DNA of 64,000 nucleotides from DAIQNV01 sp038748775 (GCA_038748775.1 JBCDIT010000002.1:248001-312000), one strand, 5' to 3'. Shown: positions 16,961-26,479, numbered from the stretch's first letter. Numbers and translations: made by a program. The notes: a model not told the origin generated them from the letters alone.

Positions 16961-17594
16961 TCACTCGCTCAGGAGTTGCTTCATCCGGCCCGCGCGAGCC
17001 TGCGTCTCCGCATGCCCGATCTCGGCGTAGTAGTCGACTTGCGCTTGGAGCAAGGGGCGGGCCTCGTCGCGTTGGCCGGCGCTGGCGAGCAGCACGCCCA
17101 TGTTCCATCGCGTCGTCGCGGCTTGGGTACTTGCGCCGATCTTGTCGTAGATCTCGATCGCCTCCGCCCACATCGCCATTGCGTCCTCGCCTCGCCCTTC
17201 CGAGTAGTGGACATTCCCGATGGTGGTCAGCGTGTTCCCCTGGCCAACGGGATCTCCGATCTCGCGCATGACCCGGAGGCCTTCTTCGGCGAACTCAATC
17301 GCGCGACGGGTGTCTCCGAGTTCGCCGTAGGCGGTTCCGAGTCTAACGAGTGCGGTTCCCTCAGCCCTTCGGTCTCCAAGCTCTCGGCTGATGACGAGGG
17401 CCTCTTGGTAGCGCTCGATTTCGCGTCGTGGTTCTCTAAGGAGTCCGTACGCCAGACCGAGATTTCCGAGGGCGATGCTCTCCCCTCTTCGGTCTCGGAT
17501 CTCGCGTGAGACTTTGAGATGTTGAGCAAAGAGTTGAATGGCGTGATGGATGTCTCCGAGATCAGCGTGGGCAAGTCCGAGGTTTCCCAGTGCT
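16961..17594 (-). pseudogene. TPR-repeat C-terminal part of the TIR/NB-ARC gene, out of frame
   Basis: About 210 codons without a stop, ending in MKQLLSE and TGA. It encodes at least five tetratricopeptide-like repeats of about 40 residues: LGNLGLAHADLGD, LGNLGLAYGLL, LVRLGTAYGELGD, LTTIGNVHYSEGRGEDA and a last one with WNMGVLLASAGQRDEAR. It has no plausible start of its own at the right place and continues the upstream gene exactly if one G is removed from the 7-G run at 17595-17601 (minus strand). TPRs in such proteins act as the sensor domain. An internal ATG at 17269 could start a 102-residue product but has no obvious role. Confidence 0.85.
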
Positions 17595-19472
17595 CCCCCC
17601 CTCCGCTTGTCGATCCCCGATCGCGCGTGCCGCGTCGCGTTGAACCGACATCCACTCGATGCGTTGCTGGCGCGACTGTCGGAGGTCCATCACGAGCGCA
17701 CCCGTGTTCGCGATTGCGATCACCGAAACATGGTCGGCATCCACCTTGGCAAACTCGAACGCGGCGCCGATGTTTGCAGATTCGTGGTCGTAGAACCGGA
17801 GACCTTCGACTGGTTTCCCCTCCAGGTAGAGATGGTTCGCGAACGCAAGGAGCTGTGTGAAGTGCCGAATGAAGCGGCGTTGGATTGTCCTTCGCTCACC
17901 GTTCGTCGTTGCGAGGCGCTGGCGCGCCCAGTCATGCACTAGGTCGTGCATCACGAAGCGGTGTGAGCCGTTTGTCGATGTACCGTTTTCATCCTCAAGC
18001 AGAAGGCCCGCTCGGCGCAGCATCCCGAGCGACGTCTTCGCGATGTGAACCACATCATCGTCGAGCTCCTCGTTCCACTCCGCCGCGGCGGCGACCGCGT
18101 CGAAGTCGCATGGAAACACCGAGATTTCGAGGAACCGCTCGCGCGACGCATCATCAGGCAGGGCGTCGTAGCTCCAGCCGATCGATGTGTTCAACGCGAC
18201 CGGCGTGCTCTGCGCGTCTACGTCGCCTTCCGCCGCCGCCTTCAGGTCTGCGAAGGTCTTAAGCCGGCGTTGTCTCAGATCCGCGAACACTTCGTCAACG
18301 GTGAACGCGTCGAGCTGGATGGCAAGCCCCGAGGCCGCGATCTCGATCGCGAGGGGCAGGCTCGCGCACAGTTCGACTGCGAGCGTCTTCGCCTGAGCGT
18401 CGGTCAGCGCCTTGCAGTGCTTCTGGGCGAGGGCGATCGCATCGGCTTCATCGAGCAGCCCGACCTCCCGGAACTCGACCCCGACGCGCGTCATGCTGAA
18501 CTTCTTGCGCGTCGTGACGATCGCCGCAGAGCCCGAGCGGGGGAGCAGGGGCTCGACCTGGCCGGCGTGGGCCGCGTTGTCGAGGAGCAAGAGGATGGGT
18601 GCGTTTGCGAGGGTGTGCTGGTAGAGCTGCGACAGTTGGGCTGTATCGTCGGGCAGCCTCTGGTGGGGCGCGTACCAGACCAGGATCGCGCGCATCGCGG
18701 CTTCGGGCGACACCGGGCCGGCGCCGTCGCCCGACACGCCTCGGAGGTTGATCTCGCACCGGCGCGAGAAGGTGCCTTCGAGATGCGTCGCGACCTCGCG
18801 TGCGAGTGCGGTCTTGCCGATACCCCCCATGCCTTGGAGCCCGTGCAGCATGAGGCTCGCAGAGTTCATCGCCTTGAGGGCGTGGTCGACGTCCTCGTCA
18901 CGGCCTGTGAACGTGCTCGGCGGAGCGAGGAGGTCGACCGCGGTCGCGGCTGCCGAACTGTGCCGTGCGTAAGGGTTGTCGACGACGGTCGCCGGTTGTG
19001 GGTCCGATCCAGGCGGGTCGCCTCGCAGGGCCGCGATCAACTCGCCCAGGGCGGTGGCGTAGCGGTCTGCGTCGGTGAAGTCGACGTGTTGCAGGTTCTT
19101 GAGGAACCCAAACTTCGTCGACTTCGGCTCGAGAAGAACCGGGACGATCCGGAAGCTCGAACCAGGGGTGTTGTGGCGGCGCTTGAAACTGTCGTACTCG
19201 TCGCGGACCCAGTTGGACTCCGTCGCGTCGGGCGTGAGCACGATCACCGCAGCCCGGCTCCGAGCGGTGGCGTCTTCGAGCGACAGAACGAACCGGTCAC
19301 CGCCGGAGATGTGCCACGTATCGAAAAACACAGCGACGCCATTCTCGACGAGATTCCGGGCGAGCGCCTCGGTCCAGGTCTTGTTCTTGCTGCTGTGACT
19401 GAGAAAGACGTGGTCCGATGTCACCGGCTCAACTCCCGCTCTCGCCGACGCTGGGCTGGGCGAAGACATCAT
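17562..19472 (-). CDS. TIR-NB-ARC STAND protein (NLR-like), truncated by frameshift
   Basis: 636 residues in this frame. Residues about 20-145 are a TIR domain: DHVFLSHSSKNKTW, a RSRAAVIVLTPDATESNWVRDE stretch whose Glu (about residue 92) is at the place of the TIR NADase catalytic Glu. Residues about 165-430 are NB-ARC: Walker A GMGGIGKT (214-221), Walker B ILLLLDNA, sensor IVTTRKK, and a GLPLA-like LCASLPLAIEIA. A winged-helix-like region ends in VMHDLVHDWARQRL, then TPRs begin. The frame breaks at a run of seven G (17595-17601) and stops 33 nt later; with six G the gene runs to 16961 and gives 836 residues. Such TIR-STAND-TPR proteins are known or suspected anti-phage NAD-depleting sensors. 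Start: ATG 19472 or 19469, no clear ribosome site. Confidence 0.88.
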   Translation of the reverse strand: MMSSPSPASARAGVEPVTSDHVFLSHSSKNKTWTEALARNLVENGVAVFFDTWHISGGDRFVLSLEDATARSRAAVIVLTPDATESNWVRDEYDSFKRRHNTPGSSFRIVPVLLEPKSTKFGFLKNLQHVDFTDADRYATALGELIAALRGDPPGSDPQPATVVDNPYARHSSAAATAVDLLAPPSTFTGRDEDVDHALKAMNSASLMLHGLQGMGGIGKTALAREVATHLEGTFSRRCEINLRGVSGDGAGPVSPEAAMRAILVWYAPHQRLPDDTAQLSQLYQHTLANAPILLLLDNAAHAGQVEPLLPRSGSAAIVTTRKKFSMTRVGVEFREVGLLDEADAIALAQKHCKALTDAQAKTLAVELCASLPLAIEIAASGLAIQLDAFTVDEVFADLRQRRLKTFADLKAAAEGDVDAQSTPVALNTSIGWSYDALPDDASRERFLEISVFPCDFDAVAAAAEWNEELDDDVVHIAKTSLGMLRRAGLLLEDENGTSTNGSHRFVMHDLVHDWARQRLATTNGERRTIQRRFIRHFTQLLAFANHLYLEGKPVEGLRFYDHESANIGAAFEFAKVDADHVSVIAIANTGALVMDLRQSRQQRIEWMSVQRDAARAIGDRQAEGGSTGKPRTCPR

Positions 19473-19623
19473 GAGAATACGAAATAACTTCGGAATCGTC
19501 AGCAACGACCACGCGCAAACGCAATCGCGGCTAAGCCACACATCTGTGGATTCGCTCGGCGCCGCGCCGGCGTGGACGCGATAGTGTGCCCGTTATGTCC
19601 GACGCTCTCGTGAGCCGCACCCC

Positions 19624-20874
19624 GTGAACCCCCTCGACCCCGCCTACGCCATCATCGGCGCCCTCACCGCCCCCGTCTGGGCCCGAAAGGCTCGCGGCGG
19701 TTGGTCCGAGCGCATGGGCCGCGTCGCGCCGGGGACGGTCGCGCCCAAGGCCCGTCCCCGCGTTCTCCTCCACGCGGTGTCCGTCGGCGAAGCGTCGGCG
19801 CTCCGCACCCTCGTTCCGCTGCTCGCGGAATCGACGGACGTCATCGTCAGCGCGACGACCGACACCGGCATCGCCCGCGCCCGTGCGCTGTACTCAGACA
19901 TCGCCACCGTCGTCCGCTACCCGCTCGACTTCTCCGGCTCGGTTCGGAAGTTTCTCGACACTGTCCAGCCCGATGCGGTCGCGCTCACTGAGCTCGAGCT
20001 TTGGCCCAACTTCCTCGGCGCCTGCACCAAGCGGAACATTCCCGTCGGCGTCATCAACGGACGCCTCAGTGCCCGGAGCTTTGCGAACTATCGGCGCTTC
20101 AGGCCGCTGGTCGGTCCGATGTTCCGCAAGCTGGCCTTCGCGGCCGTGCAGGACGGGGCGTACGCCCAGCGATTCCGTGAGATGGGTGTGCCCGACGATC
20201 GGTGCACGATCACCGGCTCGATGAAGTGGGACAACGCGCGGGTGACCGACGAGGTCGATGGCGCGGATGAACTCGCCGCGGCTTTGGGGCTTGATCGGTC
20301 GCGGCCGATCGTCGTCGCAGGGAGCACCGGCCCGGGCGAGGAAGCGTTGTTGTACGAACGGTTCACAGCCGAGCGGCCCGACGTGCAGCTCGTGTGCGCG
20401 CCGCGCAAGCCCGAGCGGTTTGACGAAGCCGCGGCGGCGTTGCCAGGGTGCGTGAGGCGGAGCGAGACCAAGGGCGCTCCGGCGGGTGCGTCGCTGTTCC
20501 TGCTCGATTCGATCGGCGAGCTCTCGACGCTTTATGCGGTCGCGGACGTCGTGGTCATCGGGCGGAGCTTTTTCGATCTGTACGGGTCGGACCCGACCGA
20601 GCCGATCGGGCTGGGGAAGGCCACGGTCATCGGGCCTGCGGTGGGCGACTTCGAGTCGATCGTCGGGGCGTTCGAGGCGGGCGGCGGGATCGTCCGCGCA
20701 ACGCGCGATGACGTCGGCGAGGTGATCGGTGGGTTGCTCGCCGATCCGGACCGAAGGGCCGAGATCGCTGGTCTGGGTCGGGAGGTGATCCGGGGTCATC
20801 AGGGGGCGAGCGAGCGGCACGCGGAGATCCTGATGCGACTGGTGGCCCCCGGTGCCCACTCTGGGGCGGTCTAG
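19624..20874 (+). CDS. waaA: 3-deoxy-D-manno-octulosonic acid transferase
   Basis: 416 residues, GT30 family (KdtA/WaaA). It transfers KDO from CMP-KDO to lipid A precursor at the inner membrane, a step of LPS core synthesis, so it points to a Gram-negative envelope. Visible: an N-terminal hydrophobic anchor, HAVSVGEASAL with the conserved catalytic-type Glu, TTDTGIARA, ALTELELWPNFL, NGRLSARSFANYRRF, the central GSMKWDN, PRKPERF, and the C-terminal GRSFFDLYGSDPTEPIGLGKATVIGP (usually GGS...GGHNPLEP). Start: GTG at 19624. tRNA-Lys follows 15 bp after the stop. It is divergent from the TIR gene. Confidence 0.93.
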   Translation: MNPLDPAYAIIGALTAPVWARKARGGWSERMGRVAPGTVAPKARPRVLLHAVSVGEASALRTLVPLLAESTDVIVSATTDTGIARARALYSDIATVVRYPLDFSGSVRKFLDTVQPDAVALTELELWPNFLGACTKRNIPVGVINGRLSARSFANYRRFRPLVGPMFRKLAFAAVQDGAYAQRFREMGVPDDRCTITGSMKWDNARVTDEVDGADELAAALGLDRSRPIVVAGSTGPGEEALLYERFTAERPDVQLVCAPRKPERFDEAAAALPGCVRRSETKGAPAGASLFLLDSIGELSTLYAVADVVVIGRSFFDLYGSDPTEPIGLGKATVIGPAVGDFESIVGAFEAGGGIVRATRDDVGEVIGGLLADPDRRAEIAGLGREVIRGHQGASERHAEILMRLVAPGAHSGAV

Positions 20875-20889
20875 CGCTACGCTTGACGC

Positions 20890-20963
20890 GAGGGCGTAGC
20901 TCAGTTGGTTAGAGCAGCGGACTTTTAATCCGCGGGTCCGGGGTTCGAGTCCCCGCGCCCTTA
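20890..20963 (+). tRNA. tRNA-Lys (TTT)
   Basis: 74 nt. Acceptor GAGGGCG with CGCCCTT (one G-T pair at the end), discriminator A. D arm TAGCTCAGTTGGTTAGAGC, anticodon stem GCGGA/TCCGC with loop CTTTTAA giving TTT, T arm CGGGGTTCGAGTCCCCG. CCA is not encoded. Confidence 0.95.
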
Positions 20964-21132
20964 TTCCGTTTCGGGCGAGAGAGTTGCGGAGGCCGGTCAA
21001 ACGGACCTCCGGCAACTTGATCGGCCCTCGGGGGTGTCCACAAACGAGGCTGGGGCGTACGCTCTCCCTTCGGACTTTGCCCGTCGGGCGGTGTGTTGGT
21101 GCGCTCGGGACCGGGCAAGTGGAGGGATGGGT

Positions 21133-24100
21133 TTGAGCCTGATCGGTTCAGCGGCGAGTGAGAGCAGCCTGGTCGCGTCGGGTGTCCTCGTGATCCACGC
21201 GGTCCACGCCGGCGGGCGCGTTTGGCTCTGGGGTGAGTCGGGCAACGCGTTCACCGAGTCGGGGGGCGCGGTCGGCGCGGGCGAGAGCACGTTCCCACAC
21301 CCGTTCGCCGCGGCGAGCGATGACCTCAAAGCGGGCCTCTCGGCGCTCGGGCTGGAACTTGTCGATCCGATCACGACCCGCATCGAGGTGGCACTGCCCT
21401 CGGTCGACGGGCGTGTGTTCGCGAGTTCGCCGCTGTCCCACGTGCTCGGTCGGGAGGCGTATTTCGGAGATAGCGAGGTGGCTGCCGGTCGCTTCGAGGT
21501 GCCTGCGATCGGCCTCGAGCCCGGGCGATGGGCGGCGTTCTTTGAGCGTCTCGCCGACGTCGACGAGACCGGGGGCGTTCTGCTCGGACCCGGGGTGCGG
21601 TACTTCGAGTTGCTCACCGCCGTCGGCTTGCACCTGATGAGCCAGCAGCGTTTTGTGCCCATGCTCCGCCAGGACGGGGGCGGGGCGTTGACGGCCGCGT
21701 GGTCGCCCTGGATGAACGACGAGGCGACGGCGGAGAAGATGAGCGCCGTGCTTCGGGTGATGCCCGGTGCGGCGCGGTCGGGCGTTGACGATCTTGAGCA
21801 CGACGCGTGGGCGATCACCGAGTCGTACCTCAACGCGCTGGTCGATGCGGAGTGTCGTCGCGTTCTCGACGAAGAGGACATGTTCGACACCGTCGAAGGG
21901 CGCGACGCGGTTGCGGACCCGCAAGTCGCGTGGATGCAAGGTCTTCTGGGGCCCGAAGGCGTCGTGCCCAGCCCGCCCTCGCAGCGGACCGAGGTCGCCC
22001 GACGGGTGCGGCGTTGGATCGGGTCCCTCGAAGATCGGGGTCAGAGCAGCGACTGGCGTTTGCTGTTCCGTCTCAACGAGCCGCTGAACGAGAACCTCGA
22101 AGACAACATCGACGAGCCCGACGACAGCCTGCTCTGGAGCGTCAGTTTCCACCTGCAGAGCCAGGAGCGGAGCGACGTGGTCGTCGATGCCGCGGACGTT
22201 TGGCTCATGAGCGCCGACGCGGCGACGGTCGAGGGCCTTGCGCTCGAGACCCCGCAGGAACTCATGCTGGGCGAATTGGGACGCTCGAGCCGGCTCTACA
22301 AGCCGTTCGAGGGTGTGCTCAACGAGACCGAGCCGATCGAGATCAACCTTCCGACAAAGAAGGCGTACGAGTTCCTTCGCGAGGTGCGCCCGATCTTGGT
22401 CGAGTCGGGCTTCGGGGTCGAAGCGCCCAACTGGTGGGAGAGCCCGACGGGTCGGCTCGGTGCGAGGCTCAAGATCGACGCGGATCCGCTCGAGCAGTTG
22501 GTCGATTCGGGCCCCGGTTCGGCCGGGAGCGTCGGTCCTCAGCTCGGGCTTACCGCGCTTGTGGGCTACCACTGGGAGATCGCGATCGGCGACGCGACGC
22601 TCACGCTCAACGAGTTCGAGCAGCTTGCGCAGAAGAACTCGCCGCTGATCCGCGTCAACGGGCGTTGGGTCGAGGTCAGGCCCGAGGACGTGCAGGCCGC
22701 GATCGAGTTCATCCGCGAGAACCCGGGCGGGGAGATGAAGCTCGCCGAGGCGATGCGACTCGCATACGCGAGCGATGCGAGGCAGACGGGCGTGCCGATC
22801 CTCGGGCTCGACGCGTCGGGCTGGGTCGATCAGCTTCTGGGCGGCGGCGGCGAGGGCATGGACGACAGCTCGGCCGAGTTGGTGCCCATTCTCGAGACGC
22901 CCGAGCGGTTCAAGGGCACGCTCCGGCCCTATCAGATCCGGGGGCTGAGCTGGCTGGCGTTCCTAGAGCGCTTCGGATTCGGGGCCTGCCTCGCGGACGA
23001 CATGGGTCTCGGAAAGACCGTTCAGCTCCTGGCGTTGATGAGCCACGAGCGCGAGGCCGCGGCGAAGGCTGGCTTGGTGGGCGTGCTGCCGACGCTTTTG
23101 GTTGTGCCGATGTCGGTCGTTGGGAACTGGGTCCGCGAGGCGGAGCGGTTCACCCCGCACATCAACGTCTTGGTCCACCACGGCGTGGAGCGCAAGGTCG
23201 GCGATGAACTCATCGACGCGGCCTCGTCGAGCGACATGGTCGTGACGACGTACGCGCTCGCGAACCGCGATCGCGACACCCTCGAGAAGGTGGCATGGGG
23301 CCGGATCGTTTTGGACGAGGCGCAGTTCATCAAGAACCCATCGGCGAAGCAGTCGATGGCGGTGCGGAGCTTGCAGGCCGACAAACGGATCGCGCTGACC
23401 GGAACTCCGGTGGAGAACCGGCTGAGCGAACTCTGGTCGATCATGGATTTCTTAAACCCGGGGTACCTCGGGCCCAGCGGGACGTTCCGAAAGAAGTTCA
23501 GTGTGCCGATCGAGCGGTACCGCGATGCGCACAAGGGCGAGCAGCTCCGGGGTTTGGTGCGCCCGTTCATCCTGCGGCGGGTGAAGACCGACCCGACGGT
23601 GGTCGCCGATCTGCCCGAGAAGCTCGAGACGCGCGAGTGGACGCACCTGACGAGCGAGCAGGCGGCGCTCTACGAGAGCTGCGTGAAGCGCATGCTGACC
23701 GAGGTCGAGCAGACCGACGGGATTCATCGGCGGGGCTTGGTGCTCGCGGCGCTTATTCGCCTGAAGCAGATCTGCAACCACCCGTCGCAGGTGCTCAAGG
23801 ACGTCGATGCTCAGTCGAGCCGCCCGGCCGACCCGAGCCGGTCGGGCAAGTGCACGCGTCTGATGGAGATGGTCGACGAGGTGCTCGCCGAGGGTGAGCG
23901 GTGTCTTATCTTCACCCAGTTCCGCCAGATGGGCCATTTGCTGGCGGGCATGCTGAGGCATGAGATGGGGCGCGACGTGTTGTTCTTGCACGGCGGCACG
24001 CCCCAGGGGCAGCGCCAGAAGATGATCGACACGTTCCAGGATCCGGACAGTAACAAGCCGATCCTGATCCTCAGCTTGAAGGCGGGCGGCGTGGGTTTGA

Positions 24101-24393
24101 ACCTCACGGCGGCGACGCACGTGTTCCACTTCGACCGGTGGTGGAACCCGGCGGTGGAGAACCAGGCGACGGACCGCGCGTACCGCATCGGGCAGACCCG
24201 GACGGTCCACGTGCACAAATTCGTTGTGCGGGGCACGCTCGAGGAGCGGGTCGACGAGATGATCGAAGCGAAGACCGAGCTGGCGGAGCGGATCATCGGC
24301 GCCGGTGAGCGTTGGCTGACCGAACTCGACACCAGCGAACTCCGCAACATCCTGACGTTGCGGGCCGATGCGATCGGGGATGAAGAGGCGTGA
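21133..24393 (+). CDS. SNF2-family DEAD/DEAH-like helicase
   Basis: About 1,087 residues. The N-terminal half (about 580 residues) matches in style the bacterial SNF2-associated region: a segment with PLIRVNGRWVEVRPEDVQAA before the motor. The motor starts with LRPYQIRGLSWLAFLERFGFGACLADDMGLGKTVQ (Walker A), then DEAQFIKN (Walker B), RIALTGTPVENRLSELWSI and LRRVKTD. The second RecA domain has FTQFRQMGHLL, FLHGGTPQGQR, LKAGGVGLNLT and ATDRAYRIGQT. SNF2 enzymes translocate on duplex DNA and remodel proteins on it. Start: GGAGGG (21121-21126) gives good spacing to TTG 21133; ATG 21127 directly abuts it, and GTG 21034 is also in frame. Co-transcribed with the SWIM gene. Confidence 0.9.
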   Translation: MSLIGSAASESSLVASGVLVIHAVHAGGRVWLWGESGNAFTESGGAVGAGESTFPHPFAAASDDLKAGLSALGLELVDPITTRIEVALPSVDGRVFASSPLSHVLGREAYFGDSEVAAGRFEVPAIGLEPGRWAAFFERLADVDETGGVLLGPGVRYFELLTAVGLHLMSQQRFVPMLRQDGGGALTAAWSPWMNDEATAEKMSAVLRVMPGAARSGVDDLEHDAWAITESYLNALVDAECRRVLDEEDMFDTVEGRDAVADPQVAWMQGLLGPEGVVPSPPSQRTEVARRVRRWIGSLEDRGQSSDWRLLFRLNEPLNENLEDNIDEPDDSLLWSVSFHLQSQERSDVVVDAADVWLMSADAATVEGLALETPQELMLGELGRSSRLYKPFEGVLNETEPIEINLPTKKAYEFLREVRPILVESGFGVEAPNWWESPTGRLGARLKIDADPLEQLVDSGPGSAGSVGPQLGLTALVGYHWEIAIGDATLTLNEFEQLAQKNSPLIRVNGRWVEVRPEDVQAAIEFIRENPGGEMKLAEAMRLAYASDARQTGVPILGLDASGWVDQLLGGGGEGMDDSSAELVPILETPERFKGTLRPYQIRGLSWLAFLERFGFGACLADDMGLGKTVQLLALMSHEREAAAKAGLVGVLPTLLVVPMSVVGNWVREAERFTPHINVLVHHGVERKVGDELIDAASSSDMVVTTYALANRDRDTLEKVAWGRIVLDEAQFIKNPSAKQSMAVRSLQADKRIALTGTPVENRLSELWSIMDFLNPGYLGPSGTFRKKFSVPIERYRDAHKGEQLRGLVRPFILRRVKTDPTVVADLPEKLETREWTHLTSEQAALYESCVKRMLTEVEQTDGIHRRGLVLAALIRLKQICNHPSQVLKDVDAQSSRPADPSRSGKCTRLMEMVDEVLAEGERCLIFTQFRQMGHLLAGMLRHEMGRDVLFLHGGTPQGQRQKMIDTFQDPDSNKPILILSLKAGGVGLNLTAATHVFHFDRWWNPAVENQATDRAYRIGQTRTVHVHKFVVRGTLEERVDEMIEAKTELAERIIGAGERWLTELDTSELRNILTLRADAIGDEEA

Positions 24394-25391
24394 GCGGGGA
24401 CCAGCCAGCCAGACCGTCGAGCACCCCGAAGCCGCCAAAGCTGACGGGCGAGCGTCAGCGAGGCCGAGGCGGGCCCGCCGGCGGGTATCGCCCGGAAAAG
24501 AAGGTTGCGCTGAAGCCCAAGCGCGTTCGCGGCGGCGTCAAGCTGAAGACGGCTGAGGGCGAAGCGATCGGCAACTGGGTCAGCCAGCGCATCATGCGCG
24601 TGATCGAGGCGGCCGCGGACGGTGAGGTCTTGCGTGAGGGCCTTGAGTACGCCCGCCTCGGACAGACCAAGAAGCTCGACATCACCGAAGACGGGATCGA
24701 GGCCTCGGTCCAAGGGCGGATGACGCGTCCGTACACGGTCACGGTCAAGCTCAAGAAGTTCGACAACGCCGGCGTCGAACGCGTGATCAACGCGATGGGC
24801 GAGCAGGCGCGGTACGCGGCGAAGCTGCTGAGCGGGGAGTTGCCCAGGGATATCGAGGACCTGTTCGCGCCGCTCGGCTTGCGTTTGCTGCCGACCGAAG
24901 CGGACGAGTTTGAGATCACCTGCACGTGCCGCGAAGAGAACAAGCCCTGGTGCAAGCACGCGGTCTGCGCCGCGGCGTTGCTGGCCGAGCGGCTGGCGAC
25001 CGAGCCGCTCGTGGTGTTCGGGCTCCGTGGGCTTCCGGTGAGCGAACTCGTCGAGCGCCTGCGCGAGAATCGGGCGCTTGCCGGTCATGGTTCGGGCCCT
25101 GCGGCGATCTACGCGCCGCGTGTCCCCGGCGCCAGCGACCAGCCAGCGACGGCGCTCACCGACGTGGTGGACCGGTTCTGGGATGACCCGTCCGATCAGG
25201 CGCCGGCGCTGCCCCGCTCGCTTCCGGAGATCGACAAGCCTCTGCTTCGAAGGCTCGGGGCGAGCCCGTTTGAGGCGAGGTTTCCGCTTGTCGGTTTGCT
25301 GGCCACGTGTTACGAGCTCATCGCGCAGTCTGCTTCGCGGGACGCGGACCACGACGAGGGTGAGCATGACGTCGCCGCGAACGACGGCTGA
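24390..25391 (+). CDS. SWIM zinc-finger protein paired with the SNF2 helicase
   Basis: 333 residues. The SWIM motif CxCx(n)CxH is at about residues 178-192: CTCREENKPWCKH, followed by a typical AVCAAALL helix. The N-terminal 45 residues are Pro/Gly/Arg/Lys-rich and probably disordered; the region about 50-170 precedes the SWIM core as in other bacterial SNF2 partners (VQGRMTRPYTVTVKL, a SV-GS-like turn). SWIM domains bind DNA or protein. GTG start at 24390 overlaps the SNF2 stop by 4 bp (GTGA), so translation is coupled. The two probably act as one complex in DNA repair or genome defence; this is inference. Confidence 0.88.
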   Translation: MSGDQPARPSSTPKPPKLTGERQRGRGGPAGGYRPEKKVALKPKRVRGGVKLKTAEGEAIGNWVSQRIMRVIEAAADGEVLREGLEYARLGQTKKLDITEDGIEASVQGRMTRPYTVTVKLKKFDNAGVERVINAMGEQARYAAKLLSGELPRDIEDLFAPLGLRLLPTEADEFEITCTCREENKPWCKHAVCAAALLAERLATEPLVVFGLRGLPVSELVERLRENRALAGHGSGPAAIYAPRVPGASDQPATALTDVVDRFWDDPSDQAPALPRSLPEIDKPLLRRLGASPFEARFPLVGLLATCYELIAQSASRDADHDEGEHDVAANDG

Positions 25392-25623
25392 GGTCTACAC
25401 AGAACCGGGTAGATCATCCAGGGTGAGCAAAAACATCGTCTGTAAGCGATGTCAGTGCTTCATGGTCCTTGTGAAGCTGGAGTGACCTGGGTACTTTTCT
25501 GATGTCGGACGGCGAGGTCGCCCGGCGGGAGATTGAGAATCCGGTCGCGGGTGGAGGAGCCCACGGCAGCGCGGAAGAGAGATCAGGCGTCCGGGGTGAG
25601 AGCCGGACGCCGAGGGGTCGAGC

Positions 25624-26028
25624 ATGAGATTGACAGAAATCACCCCGCTCCGGGCGTGGTGTGCCTGCGCGGCAATATTTGCCGCTGGGCCGACGTCCGG
25701 CCAGGCCGACCTCCACGAGTGGTCGTGGGCGGACGCGCTGGTCAGCGAAACGCAGCCCGTTGATCTCGCGGCTGCCCTCGCGACTCCGCAGCTCCCGGCT
25801 CTCGCGAACGCGGCGACCGCGTGGGTTGTCACCCCGACATCTGGGATCCCGTCGAGTGTCGCGTCGCCGGCGAGCACGGTCGTTCCGACGCCCGGCGCTG
25901 GGCTTCTTGTCCTCCTGGGGGCGGGCCTGACGATGCAGCGAGTGAGCTTCGGGGGCCGGCGTCAGGTTCCTGGTGCACCGTCCGGAGGCTTGGCCGGGCA
26001 GGCGGTGGGGGCGACCGTCGCCGGTTGA
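25624..26028 (+). CDS. Small secreted protein with PEP-CTERM-like tail
   Basis: 134 residues. N-terminal signal-like segment (MRLTEITPLRAWCACAAIFAAGP ends near residue 27), an Ala/Thr/Pro-rich middle, then VPTPGAGLLVLLGAGLTM and a basic segment with GGRR. The tail fits the PEP-CTERM layout, although about 25 more residues follow it, which is atypical. Start: the ATG at 25624 has GAGGGG 6 bp upstream. Composition alone could mislead at this GC, so the call is moderate. It stands alone. Confidence 0.55.
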   Translation: MRLTEITPLRAWCACAAIFAAGPTSGQADLHEWSWADALVSETQPVDLAAALATPQLPALANAATAWVVTPTSGIPSSVASPASTVVPTPGAGLLVLLGAGLTMQRVSFGGRRQVPGAPSGGLAGQAVGATVAG

Positions 26029-26479
26029 TCGGAATCTGACGGTTTGTCCTTGGTCCGGTCGGCCGCGGTGTGGTTGACCGGGGCGGGGTCTGGTCTAGAG
26101 TTGAGACCTGGGGCCTGCGGGTCACAGGCGATGGAGCCGTCGGCGACGGATCACCGGTTCTGGCCTTGGTTTGGTCAGTTGCCGAGTGTGAGGCGCCGGC
26201 AGGGGCACTCCGCTTGGAACGCGCTGCGATGCAGCGGTGTGGGTTCCGCGGCGGCGGGGGGTCCAGCTCTGGGTTCGGCGGTGCGCGTCGCGTTCCGGCG
26301 GATCATCGTGCCGCGGTTGCCGTCCCGGACGCCCGGGCGTAGACCGCGAATCTGGCGGTTGTGTTTGGGCGAGCGGCGTTGCGTGCCGCGAAACGGAGAC
26401 GCGCTGAGCCGGGGTTCCCGGCGTATCAAAGAGTGAAGCGACGATCCTTTGGCTCTGAATGGGCCGGGGTCGGATGCAT
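26029..26479. other. Intergenic region before tRNA-Gln
   Basis: About 450 bp. An open frame of 130 codons at 26044-26436 has an Arg/Ser/Gly-rich, low-complexity product with no start signal and was not accepted as a gene. I see no tRNA, repeat copy or strong terminator here. It must contain the promoter of tRNA-Gln and perhaps of the following operon. Confidence 0.4.

Noticed and set aside
17227..17655. A third-frame minus-strand ORF across the TPR region
   Set aside because: Ser/Thr/Glu-rich shadow; the TPR pattern is found only in the neighbouring frame.
16660..20963. A mobile island bordered by tRNA-Val and tRNA-Lys
   Set aside because: No integrase and no duplicated tRNA 3' ends were seen, and kdtA is a core gene, so I did not annotate an island; it is only discussed as a possibility.
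26044..26436. A possible 130-codon gene upstream of tRNA-Gln
   Set aside because: Low-complexity Arg/Ser/Gly product, no ribosome site, no signal or domain.
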